The translations under genes were made by a program, and so were the position numbers. Positions 1-7,268 of a DNA stretch of 51,481 bases are shown piece after piece; the first letter of the stretch is position 1, and each line of letters begins with the position of its first letter. The notes beneath the pieces were generated by a model. It was not told the origin of the DNA, made no database searches, and saw nothing but the letters and a program-made list of their open reading frames with translations. Origin of the DNA: an uncultured Acetatifactor sp. (GTDB lineage: Bacteria > Bacillota > Clostridia > Lachnospirales > Lachnospiraceae); contig CAJUAH010000029.1 in the NCBI GenBank assembly GCA_910584375.1, forward strand, positions 1-51,481, read 5' to 3'.

Positions 1-55
1 AATGGATGAGCTTGAGATATGATTTTCCACATAAACTTTGAATACGCTATACTAG

Positions 56-1114
56 ATGAACTACACAAGAACTGACAAGCCGGGGACGGGAACGTCTTAT
101 CGGCAGGCTACAGGGAAAATGCCCTATTCCCTGACTAACGATTATCTGTTCAGGGCGCTTTTACAGAGAAATAACAGGGTGCTTAAGCACCTGATCTGTG
201 ATCTGCTGCATTTGCAGCCGGAAACAGTGAGAACAGTGACCATTGAAAATCCCATTGTTTTGGGTGAGGCATTGGACAATAAGACCTTTATCCTGGATAT
301 CCGGGTGGCTCTTGACAACTTTGCCCTGATCGATTTGGAGATGCAGATCGTAAACTACCAGAACTGGCCGGAACGATCTCTGTCATACCTGTGCCGCAAT
401 TTTGACCAGCTGCATAGAGGAGGGGAATACAGGGAGATCAGACCGGCTATACAGATAAGCTTTCTGGACTTTACGCTGTTTCCGGGGCATGCTGAATTTT
501 ATGCAACTTATAAAATGATGAATGTGAAAGATCACCACGTTCTTACTGACAAATTTGTGCTGAGTGTGTTAAACTTAAAGCAGATTGAGAGGGCAACGGA
601 AGAAGACCGCCAGTGGAACATCCACCATTGGGCCGCCCTTTTCAAAGCCACCACATGGGAGGAGGCCAAGATGTTAGCAGAGAAGGATCCAATAATGGAA
701 GATGCTGTAGTGACCATGTACGAAATGACGGCTGAGGACGCGATCCGTGAACAGTGTCGTGCCAGAGAGGAGTATTATCGGACGATACATACCTATGAGG
801 CTGAAATTCAGGCTAAGGAACGCCAATTAGACGAGCAAACCTGCCAATTGGATGAGCAAGCCCGGCAATTGGATGAGCAAACCCGCCAATTGGACAAGCA
901 AACCCGCCAATTGGATGAGCAAACCCGCCAATTGGACGAGCGAACCCGGCAATTAGATGAGCAAACTCGGCAATTAGACGAGCAAAGCCGGCAATTAGAT
1001 GAGCAAAGCCGCCAATTAGATGAGCAAACCCATCAGATTGACGAATTGCACCAAATGATAGAGTCTCTCAAAAGGCAGCTTGCGGTGAACACAGAGGGAT
1101 CGTCCCTGTCGTAA
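56..1114 (+). CDS. Rpn family PD-(D/E)XK nuclease / putative transposase with C-terminal heptad repeat
   Basis: This looks like a member of the recombination-promoting nuclease/putative transposase family. The N-terminal part (about residues 22-230) starts with the typical YSLTNDYLFRALL block. It carries the nuclease core LDIRV followed by IDLEMQ, which supply the catalytic Asp and the E-x-Q pair. The C-terminal third is a coiled coil made of ten perfect-length copies of a seven-residue unit (RQLDEQT), with Leu and Thr/Ser alternating at spacing 4/3, followed by a degenerate copy. The family nicks or cleaves DNA, and many members are accessory genes. The start is uncertain: the first ATG has no ribosome binding site and sits 3 bases after a TATACT -10-like box. 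The ATG at 119 (MPYSLTND) matches where family members usually begin. Confidence 0.8.
   Translation: MNYTRTDKPGTGTSYRQATGKMPYSLTNDYLFRALLQRNNRVLKHLICDLLHLQPETVRTVTIENPIVLGEALDNKTFILDIRVALDNFALIDLEMQIVNYQNWPERSLSYLCRNFDQLHRGGEYREIRPAIQISFLDFTLFPGHAEFYATYKMMNVKDHHVLTDKFVLSVLNLKQIERATEEDRQWNIHHWAALFKATTWEEAKMLAEKDPIMEDAVVTMYEMTAEDAIREQCRAREEYYRTIHTYEAEIQAKERQLDEQTCQLDEQARQLDEQTRQLDKQTRQLDEQTRQLDERTRQLDEQTRQLDEQSRQLDEQSRQLDEQTHQIDELHQMIESLKRQLAVNTEGSSLS
821..1030 (+). repeat. 21-bp in-frame tandem repeat, 10 copies
   Basis: Ten consecutive 21-base units of the form cgNcaattNgaNgagcaaNNN encode ten copies of RQLDEQT-like heptads. Most differences between units are third-position changes or T/S/A changes in the last codon. 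The array lies wholly inside the Rpn-family gene and ends exactly where the sequence turns to HQIDEL. Arrays of this kind can expand and contract by slippage. Confidence 0.95.
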
Positions 1115-1430
1115 GCGCATGCAGGAGGCTGCCTTTCCCAGCTCTTCGATGCTGAAAGGCATTATTATCACCGCAAAATAGAGCAGTATCTGCCCGCAGG
1201 CAAATCTGTTCACGGTATCCGTCAGCGCTAAGAGGAATTTTATTCCGAGCAACAATACCATTCTCCGGAAAAGAGTAGACTTGTATTTCATTAAGGTGTA
1301 TAGTACATAATTAGGACACCTGAAAAGAATGAGCTGTATTACAAGTATAAAAATACGAATGCATGAGCAGAATGCGGGACTTTTTCCCGCCAGGAAAAGC
1401 GATTGCGGTTTTGGGAGGCGGTAAAGCATC
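1115..1430. other. Intergenic gap, no supported gene
   Basis: This 316-base stretch lies between the Rpn-family gene and the MATE gene. I see no RNA gene, no clear terminator and no strong promoter; a TTGTAT-17-TACATA pair near 1281-1310 is weak. The minus strand stays open and would encode a hydrophobic peptide (see findings), but it has no ribosome binding site. Confidence 0.5.
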
Positions 1431-2798
1431 ATGGATACACAGGCGACGGGAGTGGAGAGAAATGCCATTACGGAGGGCGTGATCTGGAAACAGATCCTGC
1501 TCTTTTTCTTCCCGATCTTATTCGGCACTTTTTTTCAACAGTTATATAATGCGGCGGACGCATTGATCGTGGGACGTTTTGTGGGTAAGGAAGCCTTGTC
1601 CGCAGTGGGGGGAGGAACAGGTACGGTGATCAATCTGCTGGTTGGCTTTTTTGTGGGACTGGCCAGCGGCGCTACGGTGATTATCTCCCAATATTACGGC
1701 GCAAAAAGGGGAGAGATGGTGGGCTACGCGGTGCATACCGCCATAGCGTTCAGCCTTGTGGGAGGGCTGGTCATGACGGTCTGTGGCCTGCTGTCCGCCC
1801 CCTGGATCCTACAGGCTATGGATACGCCCGAGGATGTGCTGGAACCGGCTACCCTGTACATACGGATTTACTTTTTGGGCATGGTGGGCAATCTGGTATA
1901 CAATGTAGGCTCGGGCATTCTTCGCGCAGTGGGGGATTCCCGTCGCCCGCTGTATTTTTTGATCGCCAGCTGTCTTACAAATATCGTGCTGGATATTGTC
2001 CTGGTGGTGGCGCTGCATATGGGAGTAGCGGGAGCGGCGCTGGCTACGATACTGTCCCAACTGCTCAGCGCCGTGCTGGTGATATGGGTCTTGATGCGCA
2101 CAAAGGACATGCATCGTCTGGAGCTGAAAAAGATCGGTTTTGACTGGCGTATGTTTAAACGGATCATTCGTATAGGTTTTCCCGCAGGGCTACAGTCTGT
2201 CATGTACAGTCTGTCCAATATTATCATTCAGACCGCCATCAATGGAGAGGGCACGGACACGGTGGCGGCCTGGACCGTCTACGGCAAACTGGACGTAGTG
2301 TTCTGGATGATTGTCAGCGCTTTCGGCATTGCCATCACCACTTTTGTGGGTCAGAACTACGGCGCCGGAAAGATAGACCGGGTCAGAAAGGGGATTCGCA
2401 GCTGTCTGGGCATGACGGTGGTATCCACAGTGGTAGTGTCCACTCTTTTGTATGTGACCTGTGGCGGGATTTATACTTTGTTTACCGATGACACGGAGGT
2501 ATTGCGCATCGGGGTGGAAATGACGCGTTTTTTGGTGCCTACCTATATCACTTATATCTGCATCGAGATCCTATCCGGCGCTCTGCGGGGTGTGGGAGAC
2601 TGCTGGATACCTACGCTGATCTGTCTGACGGGCGTATGCCTGATTCGTGTGATCTGGATCATGGCGGCTGTGCCCCGGATCCCCGGCGTTCGCTCCATCA
2701 TTTTCAGCTATCCGCTGACATGGGTGATTACCACGGTGCTTTTCGGTATATATTACATTTTCTTCAGCAAGATACACCGGAGCGCCGGAACGCAATAA
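1431..2798 (+). CDS. MATE family efflux transporter
   Basis: A 455-residue polytopic membrane protein of the multidrug and toxic compound extrusion family, which expels cationic drugs or metabolites in exchange for Na+ or H+. It shows the expected two-lobed layout of about twelve membrane spans. The N-terminal block FFPILFGTFFQQLYNAADALIVGRFVG is the MATE opening signature; a second, equivalent lobe begins near residue 240 (GFPAGLQSVMYSLSNIIIQ) with FGIAITTFVGQNYGAGK. The length is normal. The start is supported by GGGAGGCGG about ten bases upstream. It stands alone on the plus strand; substrate cannot be inferred. Confidence 0.93.
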   Translation: MDTQATGVERNAITEGVIWKQILLFFFPILFGTFFQQLYNAADALIVGRFVGKEALSAVGGGTGTVINLLVGFFVGLASGATVIISQYYGAKRGEMVGYAVHTAIAFSLVGGLVMTVCGLLSAPWILQAMDTPEDVLEPATLYIRIYFLGMVGNLVYNVGSGILRAVGDSRRPLYFLIASCLTNIVLDIVLVVALHMGVAGAALATILSQLLSAVLVIWVLMRTKDMHRLELKKIGFDWRMFKRIIRIGFPAGLQSVMYSLSNIIIQTAINGEGTDTVAAWTVYGKLDVVFWMIVSAFGIAITTFVGQNYGAGKIDRVRKGIRSCLGMTVVSTVVVSTLLYVTCGGIYTLFTDDTEVLRIGVEMTRFLVPTYITYICIEILSGALRGVGDCWIPTLICLTGVCLIRVIWIMAAVPRIPGVRSIIFSYPLTWVITTVLFGIYYIFFSKIHRSAGTQ

Positions 2799-2900
2799 AA
2801 CACCGCTTGCGGACGGCGATTGAGAAACGGACATCGAAAAATGTCGAAATGAAAAATAGTGAAATAAAAAATTCTGAAATAAAAAATTCAAATTTAGGAC

Positions 2901-2929
2901 TTGACACCTTACATATCTGGTGTTATACT
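2901..2929 (+). promoter_or_regulatory. Consensus sigma-A promoter of the amt leader
   Basis: TTGACA (2901-2906), a 17-base spacer and TATACT (2924-2929). Transcription should start near 2936. It is the only strong promoter between the MATE gene and amt, and its transcript runs at once into the hairpin at 2944-2978. Confidence 0.8.
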
Positions 2930-2943
2930 CACTACCGTAAAGC

Positions 2944-2980
2944 AAAGGCGCTTTGGAGAGATTATCCAAAGCGCCTTTTT
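2944..2980 (+). terminator. Strong intrinsic terminator just after the amt promoter
   Basis: A perfect 14-bp stem (AAAGGCGCTTTGGA with its complement) around a 7-base loop runs into a short T tract. It begins only about 8 bases after the predicted transcription start, so it would release a very short RNA unless it is overcome. It could instead serve read-through from the MATE gene, but it lies downstream of the promoter at 2901. Confidence 0.75.
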
Positions 2981-3028
2981 CTTCGGCAAATCAACGCGCG
3001 CACAGCCGGGGAGAACAGGCCAGAAAGA

Positions 3029-3076
3029 CGATGCAATGGGGCATCCGGAGAGGAGAGTCCCGGCATCGCTTTTTTT
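3029..3076 (+). promoter_or_regulatory. Candidate ANTAR-type attenuator in the amt leader
   Basis: Two exclusive folds are visible. Fold A pairs GATGC (3030-3034) with GCATC (3041-3045) around the six-base loop AATGGG, with A at position 1 and G at position 4 as in known ANTAR-binding hairpins. Fold B pairs CGATG (3029-3033) plus CCGG (3045-3048) with CCGG-CATCG (3060-3068) and is followed by seven T residues, that is, a terminator. Forming A breaks the lower stem of B. In Clostridia, ANTAR antiterminators are known to act on nitrogen-assimilation leaders. A clear first ANTAR hairpin upstream was not found, so the assignment is inference. Confidence 0.45.
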
Positions 3077-3150
3077 ATGGCACAGACAAGTATTTCCCGG
3101 CACTGTGCTCTGCCGGGAAGTACAGGGCACATAAATGAGGAGGAAATATT

Positions 3151-4920
3151 ATGACAGATGAGATTATGAGTGCGGTGAGCGGCGAAGTGTTCGGCGTCTG
3201 GTTCCTGATCGGCGCGGCGCTGGTGTTTTGGATGCAGGCGGGCTTTGCCATGGTGGAGGCGGGTTTTACCAGGGCCAAAAATACCGGTAACATTATTATG
3301 AAAAACCTGATGGATTTTTGCATCGGTACCGTGGTGTTTATTTTGATCGGCTTTGGCCTGTTGCTGGGAGAGGATCTGCTGGGATTCATCGGAAAGCCGG
3401 GTTTTGATATTTTTACGGCCTACGAGAGCTTTGACTGGTCCAACTTTGTTTTTAATCTGGTATTCTGTGCCACGACGGCCACTATTGTGTCCGGCGCCAT
3501 GGCCGAGAGAACCAAGTTTTTATCCTACTGTGTCTATTCGGCGGTGATATCCGCTCTGATCTATCCCATTGAGGCGCACTGGATCTGGGGCGGCGGCTGG
3601 CTGGCACAGCTGGGATTTCACGATTTCGCGGGTTCCTGCGCCATTCATATGGTGGGCGGTATCTCCGCTATCATAGGAGCCAAACTTCTGGGGCCCCGCA
3701 TTGGTAAATTTAACAGGGACAAAAAGGGAAAAGTGACCAAAGTCAACGCCTTTCCGGGGCATAATCTGGCCATGGGAGCTCTGGGCGTGTTCATTCTCTG
3801 GCTGGGCTGGTACGGGTTTAACGGCGCGGCGGCCACTTCCGTGGAGCAGCTGGGTTCCATCTTTGTGACCACCACCATAGCCCCCGCGGTTGCCACGGTG
3901 GTATGTATGATCTTTACCTGGGTCAAGTATGGCAAGCCGGATGTGTCTATGTGTCTGAATGCTTCCCTGGCCGGTCTGGTGGCGATCACGGCTCCCTGTG
4001 ACGTGACGGATTGCTTTGGCGCGATCGTGATCGGCGCGGTGGCCGGTGTGCTGGTGGTATTCGGCGTGTGGCTGCTGGACTATAAATTGCATATTGACGA
4101 TCCTGTGGGCGCGGTGGCGGTACATATGATGAACGGCATATGGGGTACCATTGCCACCGGTCTGTTTGCCACCAACACTGCCCCCGGATACGGTATTACG
4201 GACGCCGCAGGCAATGAGCTGGTGGGCCTGTTTTACGGCGGCGGTTTCAAGCTGCTGGGTCTGCAATTACTGGGATTTGCCTCTGTGGCGGCCTGGACGG
4301 CAGTGACGATGACCATTGTATTTCTGGCAATCAAAGCAGTATTCGGATTGCGTGTCAGCGAGGAGGAGGAGATCGTGGGTCTGGATGCCAAGGAGCATGG
4401 CCTGGCCTCCGCCTATGCGGGATTTGCCATCATGGATATCTCCAACACCATGAATATGAGCGTCAATGAAAATACGGATCTGGGCAATGACAATTACGTG
4501 ACGGCCACCGAGGCGCAGAAAAACGCCTCCGTTCCTGTGGTGGACGCTACGACCGCAGTAAGTACCGGTATTCATAAAGTAGTAGTGGTTGCCAAGATGA
4601 CTCGGTACGATGCTTTGAGAAAGGCAATGAACGATCTGGGCGTCACAGGTATGACCGTCACCAACGTCATGGGCTGCGGTATCCAGAAGGGCGCTGGAGA
4701 AAAATACCGCGGCGTGGAAATGGATGCCACATTGCTGCCTAAAATCAAAGTGGAAGTAGTGGTAAGTAAGATTCCGGTGGGAGATGTGGTGGAGGCTGCC
4801 AAAAAAGCGCTGTATACCGGGCACATCGGAGACGGCAAGATCTTTGTGTACGGCGTGGAGCGGGTAGTGAAAGTGCGCACCGGCGAGGAAGGTTTTGATG
4901 CCCTGCAGGATGTGGAATAA
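3151..4920 (+). CDS. amt: Ammonium transporter fused to a C-terminal PII regulatory domain
   Basis: The first ~400 residues are an Amt/AmtB ammonium channel. The family block DFAGSCAIHMVGG carries pore His166, and DDPVGAVAVHMM carries pore His325, the twin-histidine pair. Eleven or so membrane spans are expected. After a ~70-residue linker, residues 473-589 are a complete PII (GlnB/GlnK) domain, with the T-loop GCGIQKGAGEKYRG containing the equivalent of the uridylylated Tyr (Tyr519) and the LLPKIKVEVVV strand. The fusion puts the gate-blocking regulator in cis, so the channel can sense 2-oxoglutarate/ATP status directly. The start follows GAGGAGGAAATATT. Expression is probably controlled by the leader at 2901-3076. 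Confidence 0.95.
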   Translation: MTDEIMSAVSGEVFGVWFLIGAALVFWMQAGFAMVEAGFTRAKNTGNIIMKNLMDFCIGTVVFILIGFGLLLGEDLLGFIGKPGFDIFTAYESFDWSNFVFNLVFCATTATIVSGAMAERTKFLSYCVYSAVISALIYPIEAHWIWGGGWLAQLGFHDFAGSCAIHMVGGISAIIGAKLLGPRIGKFNRDKKGKVTKVNAFPGHNLAMGALGVFILWLGWYGFNGAAATSVEQLGSIFVTTTIAPAVATVVCMIFTWVKYGKPDVSMCLNASLAGLVAITAPCDVTDCFGAIVIGAVAGVLVVFGVWLLDYKLHIDDPVGAVAVHMMNGIWGTIATGLFATNTAPGYGITDAAGNELVGLFYGGGFKLLGLQLLGFASVAAWTAVTMTIVFLAIKAVFGLRVSEEEEIVGLDAKEHGLASAYAGFAIMDISNTMNMSVNENTDLGNDNYVTATEAQKNASVPVVDATTAVSTGIHKVVVVAKMTRYDALRKAMNDLGVTGMTVTNVMGCGIQKGAGEKYRGVEMDATLLPKIKVEVVVSKIPVGDVVEAAKKALYTGHIGDGKIFVYGVERVVKVRTGEEGFDALQDVE

Positions 4921-4998
4921 GCGTCGGCAGGCGTAATATATGATATATGCAAAATGCAGTAGATAAATCAGAATAGGATAAATAGATCATATAACACT

Positions 4999-5027
4999 GC
5001 CCCGGATGATAAGCAAACATCCGGGGC
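4999..5027. terminator. Hairpin between convergent amt and hflC
   Basis: A perfect 10-bp stem (GCCCCGGATG with its complement) around a 9-base loop, placed between the ends of two convergent genes. Neither side has a strong T tract, so it is at best a weak terminator for either strand. Confidence 0.5.
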
Positions 5028-5047
5028 GGTCTATTAGAACTGCTTTT

Positions 5048-5917
5048 CTATCTGCCATAAAATATTTCCGCAATGGGAGAATCAGGAGATAAGATCACGG
5101 TCTTGTTGCCGCCGGTCATGGAGGCTTTCAGGGCGTCCAGGCTGCGGACAAAGGAGTAGAACTCCGTCTTGGATTCGTCGGCGTATGCCTCCGACAGGAT
5201 CCGCATATACTCGGCCTCGCCCTCGGCAATGAGGATCTCCGCCTCTTTCTCTGCCTCTGACAGCATCACGGTCACTTCCTTATCCGTGGTATTGCGGATG
5301 ATCTGCGCCTCGGAACTGCCCTCCGCCGTGTAGGTGGCGGCGATATTGTCCCGTTCGGAAATCATGCGCTCGTACACGGCCGCCTTGTTGTCGCTGGGCA
5401 GATCCAGCTGCTTGATCTCAAAGGATAAAAGCTCGATCCCGTACTGATCCAACGTGTTTCCGATGCTGGCGATGATCGCCTGAGAGAGCGCGCCGTCCCG
5501 TCCCGAGATTACCTCGTCCTGAGTGGTGCTGGATATAACATTTTTGGTGGAATTGTACACCACGGTGTCCAGACGCCCCTCGGCGCTGCCGATGGAGGAA
5601 TTCAGCGTCTGGGCAAACAGCAGGGGATCGGTGATATGCCACAGCACATAGCTGTTACAGATCATGGTCTTCTTGTCGCTGGTGATCACGTCCGAGGAGG
5701 ACAGATCATACAACAGTGTTTCCTTTGGCAGGGTATCCACACTCTGTATAAAAGGAATCTTGAAACTGACACCCGCATGGTCTATCACATGGTCCACTTT
5801 ACCAAACTGGCGTATCAGGCTGTATTGGTTCTCATTGGTGATGACCAGGCTGTTGACGCCGACGAACAGCAGGATCAGCACGACAATGACAATAGCTATA
5901 TTTCTGAATTTTTTCAT
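5048..5917 (-). CDS. hflC: HflC-like SPFH/band 7 membrane protein
   Basis: A 289-residue prohibitin-homology (SPFH) protein of the HflC type. One N-terminal membrane anchor (residues ~4-22) is followed by the SPFH domain (NENQYSLIRQFGKVDHVIDHAGVSFKIPF) and an Ala/Glu-rich coiled coil (SEAEKEAEILIAEGEAEYMRILSEAYAD). In E. coli, HflK and HflC form a cage around the FtsH protease; in Firmicutes the partner is not established, and no ftsH lies nearby. I chose the internal ATG at 5917 (MKKFRNIA) because AGAGGT precedes it at good spacing; an in-frame ATG 45 bases upstream has no site. It follows hflK by 125 bases on the same strand. Confidence 0.88.
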   Translation of the reverse strand: MKKFRNIAIVIVVLILLFVGVNSLVITNENQYSLIRQFGKVDHVIDHAGVSFKIPFIQSVDTLPKETLLYDLSSSDVITSDKKTMICNSYVLWHITDPLLFAQTLNSSIGSAEGRLDTVVYNSTKNVISSTTQDEVISGRDGALSQAIIASIGNTLDQYGIELLSFEIKQLDLPSDNKAAVYERMISERDNIAATYTAEGSSEAQIIRNTTDKEVTVMLSEAEKEAEILIAEGEAEYMRILSEAYADESKTEFYSFVRSLDALKASMTGGNKTVILSPDSPIAEIFYGR

Positions 5918-6042
5918 GTTTACCTCTTTCCGCATGCCCACTGCCGCAGGCATACCAATCAATATTTGCGTTCCTGCATACTGCAGGCTGCGCCTGTACT
6001 ACTGCGTGAATCGGTATCCGGAGGCGAAATCTCCACGTATAT

Positions 6043-7116
6043 CTACTCGTTAGCCACAGGTAGATTGTAATTGACAGGCGGCTCGGTATTTTCGGCGGAG
6101 CCGTTGTCCTGTCCGGGGCTGACAAAGGAATCAATGGGGTAGATGGTCTGCATGTCGCCATCAGGGCTTTCGATTATGACTTTCAGATCCGGCAGCACTT
6201 CCTCCATGGCCTCAAAAAACATACGCTGTCTGGTGATCGTGGGATTCTTCACATATTCCTCATACATGGCGTTGAACCGGGCCACCTGGGCAGTCGCCTC
6301 GTTGATACGCTCCGTCTTTCTGGCCTCTGCGTCCTTGATAATGCCGTCTACCTTGGCCTGTGCCTGCGGGAGCTGCTCGTTGCGGTATTTGTTGGCATTG
6401 TTCAGCGCTGTCTCCTTGCCCTGTTTGGCGGTTTCCACGGCCTTGAAAGCCTCCATGACCTCCGCGGTGGGCGGTTCGGAATCCTGTATCGTGATATTTA
6501 CCAACTGGATGCCCAGATCCTGCTGATCCAGCTGCTCGATGATCCTGGACTTGATCGCCGCCTGAATCTCGTTCTTTCCCGTGGTCAGCACATCGTCCAC
6601 CGTGTAGCTGCTGATCACGGTTCGGATACAGCTCTGGGAGATGTTTTTCAGGATATTGACCGGCTCCTTGGAGGCGTATAGCGCCTTGACGGGATCGCTG
6701 TAGCGGTATTCCACGAAAAAGTCCACATTGACGAAGTTGTAATCCGAGGTGATCATCAGGGATTCGTTGGGAGTCGCATTGTTGTAGTCATCCACATCAT
6801 AGCCGATGGAAAAGCCCTGGATCGTCGTGTTGACTTTTCGCACATGCTGGATAAAGGGAATCTTAAAATGCAGTCCCGGTTCAGTCACGGCGCTGGCCTG
6901 TCCCAAGGTGATCAGCACCGCCTGTTCCTGTTCGCGGATCTGATAGGTGGAGCCGAATAGCAGGATCAGCACCACGGCGATCAGGGCGCATATACCCACG
7001 ATCTTTCCGGCGGACCGCAGGGGTTTTGCTGCATCGGCGCTGCTCTTCTGCCAGTTTCCGTCCGGTCCCATGGTCTGAAATCCGTTTTGCCTGTTGCGGC
7101 GGGAATCTTTCATCAT
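6043..7116 (-). CDS. hflK: HflK-like SPFH/band 7 membrane protein
   Basis: A 357-residue partner of the downstream HflC-like protein. A Gly/Asn/polar N-terminal tail (~30 residues) is followed by one membrane span (IVGICALIAVVLILLFGSTY) and an SPFH domain (REQEQAVLITLGQASAVTEPGLHFKIPFIQHV). A long coiled coil follows (ETALNNANKYRNEQLPQAQAKVDGII), with a C-terminal tail rich in Asn, Pro and Glu. This is the usual HflK layout. Start at tandem ATGs; AGGAAG lies eight bases upstream. It is preceded by its own sigma-A promoter at 7192-7220 and is co-directional with hflC, so the two probably form one operon. Confidence 0.88.
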   Translation of the reverse strand: MMKDSRRNRQNGFQTMGPDGNWQKSSADAAKPLRSAGKIVGICALIAVVLILLFGSTYQIREQEQAVLITLGQASAVTEPGLHFKIPFIQHVRKVNTTIQGFSIGYDVDDYNNATPNESLMITSDYNFVNVDFFVEYRYSDPVKALYASKEPVNILKNISQSCIRTVISSYTVDDVLTTGKNEIQAAIKSRIIEQLDQQDLGIQLVNITIQDSEPPTAEVMEAFKAVETAKQGKETALNNANKYRNEQLPQAQAKVDGIIKDAEARKTERINEATAQVARFNAMYEEYVKNPTITRQRMFFEAMEEVLPDLKVIIESPDGDMQTIYPIDSFVSPGQDNGSAENTEPPVNYNLPVANE

Positions 7117-7191
7117 GTGTCATACTTCCTTTCTGGTGTCCCGTTGCGTGTATATGGCGCAATGGCGAATCGTGTTTTTACTGTTATATGC

Positions 7192-7220
7192 ATTATACAA
7201 TAATAGTTCCCCGTTCACAA
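7192..7220 (-). promoter_or_regulatory. Sigma-A promoter of hflK-hflC
   Basis: Read on the minus strand: TTGTGA (7220-7215), 17-base spacer, perfect TATAAT (7197-7192). It leaves an 5' leader of about 70 bases before the hflK start. Confidence 0.75.
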
Positions 7221-7268
7221 CAGCAGAAAATCGCACGATGAATACAGGTAAAGTGCCGCGGACCCGTC

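Noticed and set aside
821..1030. Possible CRISPR or integron-type repeat from 21-bp units
   Set aside because: There are no spacers; the units encode a heptad coiled coil.
5918..6042. Independent promoter or small gene between hflK and hflC
   Set aside because: No convincing promoter or ribosome-bound small frame; the gap seems to be plain spacer within one operon.
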